Part shown: piece after piece, positions 1 to 8,951 of the stretch
How positions within the stretch are numbered: position 1 is the first letter of the stretch
Layout: every line of letters begins with the position of its first letter
Assembly: GCA_963773845.1 (NCBI GenBank)
Contig: CAVZCU010000017.1
Location: 434,001-498,000 of the forward strand
Length of the DNA: 64,000 nt
Direction: 5' to 3'
From: SIAJ01 sp963773845
GTDB taxonomy: Bacteria; Planctomycetota; Planctomycetia; Gemmatales; Gemmataceae
Notes under the pieces: model-generated
The model's input: only the letters and a program-made list of their open reading frames with translations
What the model was told of the DNA's origin: nothing
Databases searched by the model: none
Position numbers and translations under genes: made by a program

Positions 1-2
1 AT

Positions 3-821
3 GCCGGGAACTTCGACACGTACAAAGATGAATTTGATTTGACCAAGCCCGTTCACGGCCGATCAGCCTCGGTCAAGAGCATTGCCCCAACGGAATTGGG
101 CATTCAAGCCGCCCTCGCCGCGTTCGCCGCGGTCGCCAATAACCAGGCCCGCTTCAATATCGCGAGCCATATTCGCTACCTGGGCAGCGGCGACTATCTG
201 GTCAAACTCGGTTCGACCGACCCGGTCGATCCCGGAAGCCCGGATCCGTTTGGGTGGACGCCGGTCCACTTTGATGGAACCTGGACGGACAACGACCCGC
301 GGCCGAGTGCTCAGGAACGGTTTCCGCGTGCACGAGATGCGCGCGAGTTCTGGACGATCCTCCTCGATCGCGCCGTGACCGAGAACTTCAATGGCAGCTA
401 CGATCCGTTCATCTTCTACGATCAGGCTTCCTACGAGGCGCTCAATGCGGGATTGATGGATTCGAGTGCGATCATCGAGGCGATGACCGGTTCGACTGCG
501 GACACGTTCGCTCTCTCGCCGAGTCCGCCGGCGGGTTTTCAAATCAATGACATCAAGAACAGTTTGGCCGTGGGATCCTGGATCACGGCGGTCGCGAGCG
601 GCACGGCTGGCCTTGGCCTTCAGCCCAATCAGGCCTACGCGGTCACCAAGGTGAAGACGAGTTCCCGCGGCAATTTCATCACCCTGTATAACCCGTCCGG
701 GTTCGACAAGGGAACGACGCCGCTCGGCACGTTGGACGTCGGCCGAGCAAAGGACGACGGGTATATCACCCTCTCGGCGGCGGACTTCTTCGCGAACTTC
801 GCGGTCGGCAATGTGAATTAG
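3..821 (+). CDS. Calpain-like (C2 peptidase) protein, C-terminal part, 5' truncated by window edge
   Basis: The reading frame is open from the window edge, so the N-terminus and the catalytic Cys region lie outside. What remains resembles the distal half of a calpain catalytic domain. EFWTILLDRA and NFNGSYDPF match the conserved calpain stretch with LLEKAYAKLNGSY. PNQAYAV sits where the active-site His motif (HAYAV) belongs, and LYNPSG sits where RNPWG carries the active-site Asn. DGYITLSAADFFANF is the usual end of the domain. The His position is Gln (codon 630-632) and the Trp of NPWG is Ser, while Asn is kept, so peptidase activity is doubtful. The family assignment is by eye; the loss of activity is inference. 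Confidence 0.6.
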   Translation, partial: AGNFDTYKDEFDLTKPVHGRSASVKSIAPTELGIQAALAAFAAVANNQARFNIASHIRYLGSGDYLVKLGSTDPVDPGSPDPFGWTPVHFDGTWTDNDPRPSAQERFPRARDAREFWTILLDRAVTENFNGSYDPFIFYDQASYEALNAGLMDSSAIIEAMTGSTADTFALSPSPPAGFQINDIKNSLAVGSWITAVASGTAGLGLQPNQAYAVTKVKTSSRGNFITLYNPSGFDKGTTPLGTLDVGRAKDDGYITLSAADFFANFAVGNVN

Positions 822-1038
822 AGCCTATGGCGGAACGAAGTCGCAGAGCGAAGGCGAAGTTGCTGCGTGAAGAGCCAATCCTGAAGCGAACTCGAAGCGA
901 CTTGGAGTTCGCATTTCACTTCGTGAATGGAGGCGCCTTTTCCGGCGATCAATTCTTGGGCCCTCGGTTGGCACGCCGTTCGTTACATACTCCCCCTCGT
1001 TCTCGATTCGCTCGGGGTTTGGCAACGAGGAGATTGAA

Positions 1039-1314
1039 ATGGACACGGGATTCATTGTCGCCCTGCAAAATCGCCTTCCGCTGATCGGAGGCGATCTTGG
1101 CGCTCTTTGCGCATTCTGGGTCTTGGCAACCGCCGCCTCGGTTTTTTGGATTCTCATGATGATGGATGCCGTGGGCCGCGAACGCACTGGCAATGAGAGG
1201 TTCTGGTGGGCGATGGTGATACTGGTGTTCCCGGTCGCTGGCGCACTGGTTTACCTGGTTGTCCGTCGGACGGGTCACAGGCACGTACTGGTGCGGGCAT
1301 CGCGGCCGCATTAG
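1039..1314 (+). CDS. Small PLDc_N-type two-helix membrane protein
   Basis: A 91-residue protein with two hydrophobic segments (about residues 22-44 and 57-75) separated by a short polar loop (VGRERTGNER). FWWAMVILVFPVAGALVYL matches the PLDc_N (phospholipase D N-terminal-like, PF13396) pattern of W...P..GALxYL found in many small bacterial membrane proteins and at the start of cardiolipin synthases. No phospholipase catalytic HKD motif is present, so this is only the membrane domain and no enzyme activity is implied. The 217 bases between the calpain-like stop and this start show no gene. The function is unknown. Confidence 0.65.
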   Translation: MDTGFIVALQNRLPLIGGDLGALCAFWVLATAASVFWILMMMDAVGRERTGNERFWWAMVILVFPVAGALVYLVVRRTGHRHVLVRASRPH

Positions 1315-1401
1315 TCGCCAGTCCAGAACGTCGCCTTGACGCCGGTGCTTGCGGGCCGTTTAACAACCGGGCACTTCGACCCGAAAGGAATGGAGCGTCC
1401 G

Positions 1402-2073
1402 ATGAGCGGCACGCACGAGCATCTCGAACACGCCGAACATGCCCAACACGCGACCTCGGGCTTCGATCGCAAGGTCGCCATGACCATCGCGGTGATTGCG
1501 GCGGCCTTGGCGGGCGTCTCGGTGCTGGGCCATCGGGCGCACAACGACGTATTGCGGATTCAAAGCGAATCCGCGGTCAAGGAAGTGACTGCCTCGAACG
1601 GTTATGCCTGGTATCAAGCGACCCGCCTGCGCCAACAGAATTTGGAAATCAGCAAGCAGATGCTGGGCATGCAGCCGGCTCCCGCCTCCGAAGCGGAACG
1701 AACCAAGCGTGCCGAAGCGATCAAGAACTGGGACAGCAAGATTGCCGACTACAAAGCCAAACTGGCGGAGCGCCTGGCGTCGGCCGACCAATCCAAGAAA
1801 GAAGCGGCGCGGCTGGCGCACGAGGCGCACTTTGTTCACCGACAGGCGGACCGCCTGGACATTGGGCATCTCGCTGTCGAACTCGGGCTGGTGCTCGGAT
1901 CGATCGCGGTCTTGACCAAGCGGAAGTCGTTCTGGATCAGCGGCATCGCCACGTGTCTCATTGGCCTGGCTGTCACCGGCTCGGCCTACATGATGGAGCC
2001 GCACCACCCAGCGGGCGATTCGCATGCGGCGGGCTCGGACTCGTCATCCCAATCGGACGGCGGCCATCCCTAA
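1402..2073 (+). CDS. DUF4337 domain-containing membrane protein
   Basis: About 223 residues. A His/Glu-rich N-terminus (HEHLEHAEHAQHA) precedes a transmembrane helix (VAMTIAVIAAALAGVSVLG). A long charged helical region follows with the DUF4337 hallmark NGYAWYQATRLRQ, then two C-terminal helices (LAVELGLVLGSIAVL and a second ending in VTGSAYMM) and a Ser/Asp/His-rich tail. I chose the ATG at 1402 because GGAG lies eight bases upstream; in-frame ATGs at 1336 and 1390 are alternatives. DUF4337 proteins are common in planctomycetes and proteobacteria and have no known function. The middle region looks coiled-coil-forming and is probably periplasmic. Confidence 0.8.
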   Translation: MSGTHEHLEHAEHAQHATSGFDRKVAMTIAVIAAALAGVSVLGHRAHNDVLRIQSESAVKEVTASNGYAWYQATRLRQQNLEISKQMLGMQPAPASEAERTKRAEAIKNWDSKIADYKAKLAERLASADQSKKEAARLAHEAHFVHRQADRLDIGHLAVELGLVLGSIAVLTKRKSFWISGIATCLIGLAVTGSAYMMEPHHPAGDSHAAGSDSSSQSDGGHP

Positions 2074-2133
2074 GTCACTGGTCTGGCAAAGAGCCTGGCC
2101 CGCTGGTAGAGTCGGTAGGAAGGAGAGTTCGAA

Positions 2134-2718
2134 ATGAACATGATCGCGACGACATCCGTTCCAGCGGCGCCCATCGCTCCCGCGGGTCTGCTGACGGCCG
2201 AGGAATTCGCCCGGCAATACGCGGGACAACGAACGGAATTGGTCAAAGGCCGCGTTGTGGAGTTGCCCATGCCTTCATTGAAACATGGCAAAGTGTGCTA
2301 TCGGGTCACAATAGCGATTGGCGCGTTCATTGAGCAGCGCGACCTTGGCCATGTCATGACAAACGATAGCTGGGTCGTTGTTGGACGCGGTCCGGATACG
2401 GTCCGCGGCTCGGATGTTTGCTATTTCAGCTATTCCCGGTTGCCAAAGGGAAAAGTCCCTGACGGGCTGATCGAAGCGGTTCCGGAACTTGTGTTTGAAG
2501 TGCGCTCGCCTTCCGACCGATGGACCGATTTGATCGCGAAGATGCTGGAGTATTTGCGCGCGGGAGTTTCCGTCGTTGTCGTCCTGGATCCCCGAACTGA
2601 ATCGGCCTCGGTTTTTCGTCCCGATGAGCGCCAGGAGATTTTTGAAGCGGCAGACGATCTGATCGTTCCGGATGAGTTGCCCGATTTTCGCGTATCGGTT
2701 CAGTCGCTATTTGAGTAG
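2134..2718 (+). CDS. Uma2 family (PD-(D/E)xK-fold) putative endonuclease
   Basis: A 194-residue protein with the Uma2/DUF820 layout. LLTAEEFARQYAGQRTELVKG is the N-terminal signature, GSDVCYFS the central Asp-containing strand, LVFEVRSPSDRW the E-x-x-S-P motif of the nuclease core, and AKMLEYLRAGVSVVVVLDP the strand-helix after it. A good ribosome-binding site (GGAAGGAGAG) precedes the ATG. Uma2 genes are highly amplified in cyanobacteria and planctomycetes; the fold is that of restriction-type nucleases, but a biological role is not established. No methylase or other restriction partner is next to it. Confidence 0.85.
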   Translation: MNMIATTSVPAAPIAPAGLLTAEEFARQYAGQRTELVKGRVVELPMPSLKHGKVCYRVTIAIGAFIEQRDLGHVMTNDSWVVVGRGPDTVRGSDVCYFSYSRLPKGKVPDGLIEAVPELVFEVRSPSDRWTDLIAKMLEYLRAGVSVVVVLDPRTESASVFRPDERQEIFEAADDLIVPDELPDFRVSVQSLFE

Positions 2719-2726
2719 GCGTCCGG

Positions 2727-3038
2727 TCAATATCCGCGTGCGCGTCGCATTTCCTTCTCAATCTCGGCCTGCGTCAATAATGGCCGTTTGGGCACAGGCA
2801 TCATCGAAATGACAGTGGACGACACGACCGCGAAGATCAATCCGGGTATCCACCCAAGAGCGGGAATCGACGCGATGGGGAGTGCGATGATGGCAGCGAT
2901 AATTCCGAGGGCCGTATGCCCACGGGCGACGCCAGCCGTCAATGGCAGGCCGCTACAAACGATGACGGCGCCGACGGTCCACCCGATCACTCCCAGTTCC
3001 AACCACGTGCTGACGGCAAGGGGGGTCATTACATTCAC
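2727..3038 (-). CDS. Hypothetical small membrane protein
   Basis: A 103-residue protein starting at GTG. It has three hydrophobic stretches (LELGVIGWTVGAVIVCSGL, ALGIIAAIIALPIASIPAL, GWIPGLIFAVVSSTVISMM) and a basic C-terminal tail ending in MRRARGY. I do not recognise a family. It is convergent with the Uma2 gene (8 bases between stops) and divergent from the phosphoglycerate mutase gene, with about 120 bases of shared upstream region. It is read as a real gene because of its clean membrane topology and positively charged cytoplasmic tail. Confidence 0.55.
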   Translation of the reverse strand: MNVMTPLAVSTWLELGVIGWTVGAVIVCSGLPLTAGVARGHTALGIIAAIIALPIASIPALGWIPGLIFAVVSSTVISMMPVPKRPLLTQAEIEKEMRRARGY

Positions 3039-3159
3039 CGAGGGTGGCGCACTGCCAACAGATTCGCGGCAAGCCTAGTACACCGTGCCCGAATTGGCAA
3101 AATGTTTAGGGCAATTCGGACCGCGTCGCGATTAATCCCGAAATCATAAACTGGTCCCC

Positions 3160-4373
3160 ATGAAATACGCGATCGTCATTCCGGACGGATGCGCCGACGA
3201 GCCTCAGGACTCGCTGGGCGGCAAAACGCCATTGCAAGCAGCGCGGCTTCCCAACATGGATCGCGTGGCGCGAATGGGCGTGGTCGGCCGCGCCAACAAC
3301 GTGCCACATCCTCTGACGCCAGCGAGCGACGTCGCCACTCTCAGTTTGTTCGGCTACGATCCGCTCGCGGTTTACACGGGTCGGCGCCGCTCGAGACCGT
3401 GGCGATGGGATTGAAATTGGGCCCGACGGACTGGGCCATTCGCTGCAATCTGGCCACGGTCCAAGACGGGAAGATGCACGACTTTACCGCCGGCCACATC
3501 AACAACGCGGACGGCGCCCGGCTCATGGCCACGGTCCACGAGAAACTCGGTGGCGCGATCGATGGTGGCCAACTCGAATTCCATGCGGGCGTTCAGTATC
3601 GCAATGTGCTGATCTACCGGCCACAGGGGAAGCCGGCTCCATTCGCGTCCGAAACGAAAACTCAGCCGCCGCACGATATTCCCGAAAAGCCCGCGGCCGA
3701 CTATCTGCCGGTCGGCCCGGGATCCGAATTGCTCATCGACCTCATGGAGCGCAGCAAGCCGATCTTCGCGAGCCATCCGGTGAACCAGGAACGCATCGCT
3801 CGTGGTGAGAAGCCCGCGACGCAGATTTGGTTGTGGGGTCAGGGGCGTGCGCCCAGCGTGACGTCGTTTGCTCGCGAATATGGGCCGCGCGGCGCGATCG
3901 TCAGTGCCGTCGATCTCGTTCGCGGCACCGGCATGCTGATCGGCTGGCATCGCATGGATGCCCCCGGAGCGACCGGCTATCTCGATACGGATTACGCCAG
4001 CAAAGGCCGCACGGGCATTGCGGCACTCAAGGAGCACGATCTGGTCTGTGTCCACGTCGAAGCTCCGGACGAAGCGAGCCATGAGGGCCGGACGGACGAA
4101 AAAGTCAGGGCGCTGGAACGGATCGACGAGCACATAGTCGGCCCGCTCTTGGAGGAACTTCCCACCCACGGTGATTGGCGGATTCTGGTCAGTCCGGATC
4201 ATCGCACGCCGCTGCGAACGCGAGCCCATGCCTACGGATCGGTGCCATTCGTGGTGGCAGGCGCCGGCATCACTTCGAAAGGCCAGGCGAGTTACGATGA
4301 AGTCGTCGCGGCGGCATCGGATCTGGAATTTGATCCGGGCTGGAAACTGATGCGCTGGTTTCTGGGGCGCTGA
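3160..4373 (+). CDS. apgM: Cofactor-independent phosphoglycerate mutase, archaeal (ApgM) type, frameshifted
   Basis: The protein interconverts 3- and 2-phosphoglycerate in glycolysis and belongs to the alkaline phosphatase superfamily. The start MKYAIVIPDGCADEP carries the metal-binding Asp of the family. TPASDVATLSLFGYDP carries the Ser/Asp catalytic region, HVEAPDEASHEG and SPDHRTPLRTRAHA the C-terminal metal ligands. After TGR near 3383 the frame shifts by one base: the sequence reads cggcgccg where an extra G would restore TGRAPLETVAMGL. Everything before and after matches the family, so I treat it as one gene of about 404 residues with a probable sequence error. No neighbour suggests a dedicated pathway role. 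Confidence 0.88.
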
Positions 4374-4739
4374 CGGAGCAATGCCAGTCCCAGAGGCCCG
4401 CTGCGGAAGTTTTCAAATTGCGCTCAGGCGGTTCGGCGGAGCCCGAAGCGCAATGCGAGGGAGACGACGAACCGCCAGACGCGACATGCATTCGGACCAA
4501 ATCGGATGGCCAAACCTGACCCGCCTCGCTCTCCCCAGGCGCTGTAATCGCCCGGGAAGACCGGGCCGACCCGCGGCGCAGGGGTTCGCGTTGCGCTTTG
4601 GGCTCGGCTCGCGTTGCGCTTCGGGCTCGGCTGGTCCTTGCGATCCTCTTGCGGTGCGCAACTTCCAAATGTGGAACGGGCAGTCCTATTGCATGCACAG
4701 CGAACGACGTATCGATAGCCGTCGCACATCCGAGAACTG
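4374..4739. other. Gene-free stretch with a short direct repeat
   Basis: The 366 bases between the phosphoglycerate mutase stop and the convergent brkB-like stop hold no convincing gene. The reading frames present are Arg/Pro-rich shadows of G+C-rich sequence. Around 4588-4632 a unit of about 20 bases (gcgttgcgctt-gggctcggct) occurs twice in tandem, and gttgcgctcaggcggttcgg near 4417 resembles it. No terminator-like hairpin with a T-run was seen. Confidence 0.4.
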
Positions 4740-5714
4740 CTACCCGGCGGTCGTCGTCTGCGCCACTTTCGGAGATCGTCGATCCGCTTGTTCCGACGCC
4801 GGCTTCGCGCATTGGTCGCGATTGGGATCGTCCGCCCGCATCGCGTTCGTATCCGGTTTGATCTGCCGGCCCATGTGTCGAGCCGTTACCTTGGTTAGCT
4901 CGGCGCCAAAAAAGACGATCAGTCCCGAGTAGTAAACCCAGACAACGAATGCGACCACCGACCCAGCCGCACCGAACGGCGTCGCCACGCTCGCCCGGCC
5001 GAGATAGAGTCCGATCAGGTATTTGCCCAACGTGAACAAACCGGCTGTCACCAGTGCTCCGAACCAGACGTCCCGCCACGCAATCTGGACGTCCGGGAGA
5101 AACTTGAAGATCATCGCGAACAAGACCGTCACTACCGCGAAGCTTAGAAAGAAATTGGCGATTTGCATGAGGATGGGGACGCCGGGCAACAGACTGCTCA
5201 AATAGCCGCCCAGGGCGGCCAGGACGGTCGTGATGACCAGCGATACCAGGAGCAGGAACCCGATGGCGACGACCATGCCGAAGGAGACGAATCGGTCGCG
5301 GATCTTGGCGACAAGACCGCGGCCGGGCTTCGGCTTCACATCCCAGACTTTGTTCATCGCCCCCTGCAACTCGCCGAAGACTCCCGACGCTCCGAATAGC
5401 AATGTGACCACGCCGATGATGCTGGCAAAAATGCCCGCCCCCGGCCGCTTCGCGTGTTGAATGGTCGTCTTCAGCACCTCGGCCCCGGCGTCGCCGACGA
5501 AGCTCTGCGCCTGCGACTCCAGATGCCGGGTCGCGGATTCTGTGCCGAAGACCCAGCCGGCAATGGCGATCACAATTACGAGAAGCGGGGCAACCGAGAG
5601 AATCGTGTAGAATGCCAGCGCCGCGGACAAGCGCATCGTGTTATCGCTGATCCACTCAATCGCGGACTCGCGGACGATGGTCCAGACCGTCTTTAATCGA
5701 CTTGGAAATGCCAT
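4740..5714 (-). CDS. YihY/BrkB family inner membrane protein
   Basis: About 324 residues with the family layout. The N-terminal RESAIEWISDNTMRLSAALAF is followed by six hydrophobic helices. The GxxGVFGELQGAMNKVWDVK region (conserved E/Q-x-N-x-x-W) is typical, as is the late motif FGAAGSVVAFVVWVYYSG followed by LIVFFGAELT. The family was once misnamed ribonuclease BN and is now regarded as a membrane transporter or lipid-handling family of uncertain substrate. I prefer the ATG at 5714 because the family usually starts just before the EWxxD motif; an in-frame ATG at 5771 would add 19 residues. The charged C-terminal tail is not conserved. Confidence 0.88.
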   Translation of the reverse strand: MAFPSRLKTVWTIVRESAIEWISDNTMRLSAALAFYTILSVAPLLVIVIAIAGWVFGTESATRHLESQAQSFVGDAGAEVLKTTIQHAKRPGAGIFASIIGVVTLLFGASGVFGELQGAMNKVWDVKPKPGRGLVAKIRDRFVSFGMVVAIGFLLLVSLVITTVLAALGGYLSSLLPGVPILMQIANFFLSFAVVTVLFAMIFKFLPDVQIAWRDVWFGALVTAGLFTLGKYLIGLYLGRASVATPFGAAGSVVAFVVWVYYSGLIVFFGAELTKVTARHMGRQIKPDTNAMRADDPNRDQCAKPASEQADRRSPKVAQTTTAG

Positions 5715-5863
5715 TGGTTCGCCTGGTTGGTCGGTTGCTCCGGCAAACGGAATTGCGAATCGCATGCCCATTTACGGGGAAAAGCGTGGACCCGCATTTC
5801 AGCAGTCCCGATCTGGGGCACAAGTCTTGCTAATGTGGAAAATCGTGGGCGGCAACGAACGAT

Positions 5864-7450
5864 TCATTTCTGATCAATCTGGTACAGCCGATAGTTAGCG
5901 TCGCTGTAAATCAGCTTGAGCGAGCGGCATTTCACGTCCTTGTCCGTCGTGGCGATGACGTGCGTGATGCCAGCCGCTTTTACTTCGCGCAAAATGCCCG
6001 CATCGTCCCAGTCACGCTGCTTGGACCAGCGCTCGGCATTGGTCATCCGTGCGTACCATTCGAGCACTTCCGCGGGCGCGTAGGGCGGGGCCTTGAAGTC
6101 GATGTAAATCGGTGCGCCGGTCGAAAGGCGGAAGCGCTGCATATCGACTGGAATGCCGGCGTCGCCGACACGGACCGGCGGAGCAAATGTCTTCGACTGT
6201 CCGGCCGGCGACTCTTTCTTGATCGTGGGGAACTTGACCGGCAACAGGTAGACATCGCCGACCTGCTTGTGCTCGCGAACGTAATTGAGCAATGGTAACT
6301 CGGCGTCGTTGGTGTAATAGCCGAGTCCCAGACACATGACGGCGATTCCGGCCACGGCGGACGCGACTGCGATCGACCCGCAGATCCAAACGAGCAACTT
6401 GCCCGGCTCGAGCCCGCCGACCAGAGCCGTCGATAGCCTTGCCAGGATGATTGCCACTGCAATTGGCATGAGCACCGCGGAGAATCGCCAAGGAAATAGC
6501 AACGCGAGTGAATCACTTTTGGCGAGAACCTGCACGATAGTTAACAACAAACAACCCGCCGTCGGGATTGCCAGCGCAATGAATAGCCGGGTACGCCGGA
6601 TCAGCAAGAGCGCTCCGAGCATTACGCCCATTTGCAGGACCGCCATCCAGTCGAACCAGCGATGGACTTCGGTATGATGCGGAATGCGCATGTGGGCCAG
6701 AATTCGCTGGGCCTCGCGTATTTGGTGCGAATCCCCCGCGAGGAATGTGCGGGCATTGAACACAACAATGGGCAAGACCATTGCCAATGCAACGGCTCCG
6801 GAGATCAAGGCGACAGAAGTCTTTCCTTCGCGGAAAAGGACGAACAGGTAGGCGAAGACTAGAAGTCCAGCGGGGAGCATGTACGTGGAGTGAATGACAG
6901 CGGCGGCAGCGGCGAGAATGGCGGCGAGAATCGGTCGCTGATTGACGAACCCCGCGAGCGACGCCACCAGCAGCACGCCAAACGCGGATGGTTGCAGTCC
7001 CGGGCCCAACAGGTATTGGGCGGCCAAGCCGGCCTGAAGGTACCACGGGTAATCGACTCCGAACCATCGGACCGAAGCGACTCGAAGAATGGCTGCATGC
7101 GACGCCAGAAAGAGTGTGAGGAACAAGACCATCGCCGGTCCGCGTTTCGGGAAGCCGGGCAGCGCGACGACAATTCGCCGAATTGATTCGAAATAGACGA
7201 CGAGCAATAGGAAATACACGACCTGAAACGTAAACGGGCCGGCCAGCCGGTACATTTGAGCGACATACCATGAGTAGACTGGCGTTGGGTCTTCTGTATT
7301 GGCCAGCCAATCTTCATTCAAATGGCCGACGCCTGCTTGAGCGAAGCCATGCAGGTAGTATTGATGCTGATTGGAGTAGTATTCGGGCGTTTGCGTGTAC
7401 GACAGCGCAAAAAGCACAGCCCAGATAAGGCCCCAGGGCCAGAATCGCAT
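5864..7450 (-). CDS. Large polytopic membrane protein (DUF6798-like)
   Basis: About 528 residues. Roughly ten hydrophobic helices span residues 1-400, with short loops containing conserved-looking aromatic and acidic residues (PEYYSNQHQYYLHG, HLNEDWLANTEDPTP). A C-terminal soluble part of about 130 residues follows; it ends in AGITHVIATTDKDV and YSDANYRLYQI, which resembles the C-terminal domains of GT-C type glycosyltransferases and DUF6798 proteins. I chose the ATG giving MRFWPWGLIWA at 7450. The function is unknown, and an envelope glycan role is only a guess. Upstream, about 76 bases separate it from a divergent small lipoprotein gene. Confidence 0.7.
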   Translation of the reverse strand: MRFWPWGLIWAVLFALSYTQTPEYYSNQHQYYLHGFAQAGVGHLNEDWLANTEDPTPVYSWYVAQMYRLAGPFTFQVVYFLLLVVYFESIRRIVVALPGFPKRGPAMVLFLTLFLASHAAILRVASVRWFGVDYPWYLQAGLAAQYLLGPGLQPSAFGVLLVASLAGFVNQRPILAAILAAAAAVIHSTYMLPAGLLVFAYLFVLFREGKTSVALISGAVALAMVLPIVVFNARTFLAGDSHQIREAQRILAHMRIPHHTEVHRWFDWMAVLQMGVMLGALLLIRRTRLFIALAIPTAGCLLLTIVQVLAKSDSLALLFPWRFSAVLMPIAVAIILARLSTALVGGLEPGKLLVWICGSIAVASAVAGIAVMCLGLGYYTNDAELPLLNYVREHKQVGDVYLLPVKFPTIKKESPAGQSKTFAPPVRVGDAGIPVDMQRFRLSTGAPIYIDFKAPPYAPAEVLEWYARMTNAERWSKQRDWDDAGILREVKAAGITHVIATTDKDVKCRSLKLIYSDANYRLYQIDQK

Positions 7451-7526
7451 GGTCGGAAGGTCGCCATTCACAGAGGGGCTCGGCAGTTCGTCTTGAAGTA
7501 GTGGCGCTCTGCGTTATAGCAGGCGC

Positions 7527-7763
7527 ATGATTCGCTTTCTTCCTTTTTTGGTGATCGCGGCCGTCGGCTGCGCTCGGCCAGAGCCCTATCATGCGTACGA
7601 CTTGCCGGCACTCAAGACGGCCGACGAGCGCGAGCGGGACCTACATCAGAATCTGCGCGACGACCGGACCTGGGAAGAGCAACAACAAATGATGGCGGAC
7701 GTTAAGGCGGCGTTCGGCGGCTCGTCGAACTCCGATGCAATGGGGCCTGTCATGCGCAAATAA
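7527..7763 (+). CDS. Small putative lipoprotein
   Basis: A 78-residue protein with a signal sequence and lipobox (MIRFLPFLVIAAVGC, acylated Cys at about residue 15). A hydrophilic, helical, Asp/Glu/Arg-rich mature part with EEQQQMMADVKAAFGG follows. No known family was recognised. The lipobox and compositional switch support a real exported protein. It is divergent from the large membrane protein gene and stands alone. Confidence 0.6.
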   Translation: MIRFLPFLVIAAVGCARPEPYHAYDLPALKTADERERDLHQNLRDDRTWEEQQQMMADVKAAFGGSSNSDAMGPVMRK

Positions 7764-7992
7764 GCCCTCTTCCCGCATTTCGCCGGATTCTCCAAACCCG
7801 CCGCCCATCGTCGAATCCATACGTTAACTGTTGACGGGCTTCCACGTTGCAACGACGGCGTTTCCTGTCATCCAATTCAATCGAACGATTCGCAAAAGAA
7901 AACTCGGCGCTTCTTGAGCCAGCGCCCAATGTAATGTAGAGAGACGGCCAGAGAACTGAGAATGTCGGATCACCTGATCGGGTCGGTGGTGA

Positions 7993-8244
7993 ATGATGCC
8001 AATGCGAAGCAAGATCGATGTGAATGTGTCTCCCCCACGCATCGATCTGAGTGGACCGAAGAAGGCGATGACCTACGGCATCTTCCGGCTGGACGGCGAC
8101 GAACTGACGATCTGCTTGGGCAAACTGCAACCCTTGCCCGAATACGAGAAAGCCCTTGGGTCGAAGTCCGACGAGACGAGCCGGCCGAAGGAATTCAGCC
8201 CCGAGGCCGGCACGCTGATTGTCTTGCGGCGGGTCAAGGAATGA
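7993..8244 (+). CDS. TIGR03067-domain fragment
   Basis: An 83-residue frame whose second half matches the end of the planctomycete TIGR03067 domain: IDLSGPKKAMTYGIFRLDGDELTIC, then RPKEFSPEAGTLIVLRR. Complete domains are about 110-130 residues and begin with an LQGTW-type strand and usually a signal peptide; neither is present, and a stop codon lies directly before the ATG. It is therefore probably a decayed remnant of a larger gene, although translation from the ATG-ATG at 7993 cannot be excluded. The 230 bases upstream show no convincing N-terminal part in any frame. Confidence 0.5.
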   Translation: MMPMRSKIDVNVSPPRIDLSGPKKAMTYGIFRLDGDELTICLGKLQPLPEYEKALGSKSDETSRPKEFSPEAGTLIVLRRVKE

Positions 8245-8297
8245 ACTGAATCCCGTGTTGATGTTCAAGCGGACACCTTGATAGAATCAAGGAAGAA

Positions 8298-8684
8298 ATG
8301 AGGTCACTATTCGTGAGACGCAGGGTGTCCGCCACAATCTCGACTCAATCCGTTGGCGACGATTTCGTTTTTCCGCGTTCCCCTGCACAAGCTGAACTCG
8401 CCCGGATCGAGGACCGAGTGAAGCAGTGGGCAGAAGCGAGGGAGGAAATTCAATCCGCCGAATTATTCACTCATCCAACTCGAGACACCGTCCGATGCGC
8501 TGTGGTCAGTCGCCATCGGGCGTATGATCCCGTTCTCGATGAAGCTGTAACAACTCTCGACCTGGCACTCGCACAAGATGTAGCACTGACTGGCGTGGAC
8601 GTCGAGTTTCGTCTTTTCTTCGCTGCCACTCCACAACAGGTTGGAATTTGGGTGAAAGGATGGGAGCCGCTCAGCCATGCCTAG
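8298..8684 (+). CDS. Hypothetical soluble protein
   Basis: A 128-residue protein without signal peptide or membrane segment. It has a helical middle (ELARIEDRVKQWAEAREEIQ) and alternating strand-like segments (DTVRCAVVSRH, VEFRLFFAATP, QVGIWVKGW). No family was recognised. GAGG/GGAAG-like bases precede the ATG. The 3' end runs into an inverted-repeat element, so the last residues may be recent. Confidence 0.45.
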   Translation: MRSLFVRRRVSATISTQSVGDDFVFPRSPAQAELARIEDRVKQWAEAREEIQSAELFTHPTRDTVRCAVVSRHRAYDPVLDEAVTTLDLALAQDVALTGVDVEFRLFFAATPQQVGIWVKGWEPLSHA

Positions 8685-8814
8685 AGTCCGTTTCACAAGT
8701 AGGTCCGCCGAGCCGAGGCGGACAAGGACGACAGCCGCGGAGACTGCATGACGCCATCTCAGGGCGCATGGCGGTCCGGCTCGGCTCGCCGGACCTACTT
8801 GTAAAACAGTCTCT
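8683..8814. repeat. MITE-like inverted repeat
   Basis: Two arms of about 37 bases (8683-8719 and 8778-8814) are near-perfect reverse complements around the shared core acaagtaggtccg, separated by about 58 bases. The whole can fold as a long hairpin and lies just after a hypothetical gene and before the convergent SDR gene. It may be a non-autonomous element or a large terminator; no T-run follows either arm. No transposase is nearby. Confidence 0.65.
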
Positions 8815-8951
8815 AGCCTCGACGCCCACCTGGCCGCGGCGCGCAGCAATTCTGATTTGATGACGTTTCTTCGGACCAACCGGATCCGCGCAAAGGCAGG
8901 CCGGCTTTTCCATTCCGTAAACGAGCGAATCAAGCTCGTGAATGAAAGGAC

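Noticed and set aside
63..542. Long Arg-rich minus-strand frame opposite the calpain-like gene
   Set aside because: Its composition is that of an antisense shadow of G+C-rich coding sequence, with no family motif or RBS; the plus-strand frame matches a known fold.
1206..2333. 375-codon plus-strand frame overlapping the DUF4337 and Uma2 genes
   Set aside because: The two genes it overlaps match families in another frame; this frame is Arg/Gly/Ser-rich without motifs.
4381..4932. Arg/Ala-rich plus-strand frame between apgM and brkB
   Set aside because: No RBS, no family, and half of it is antisense to the BrkB C-terminus.
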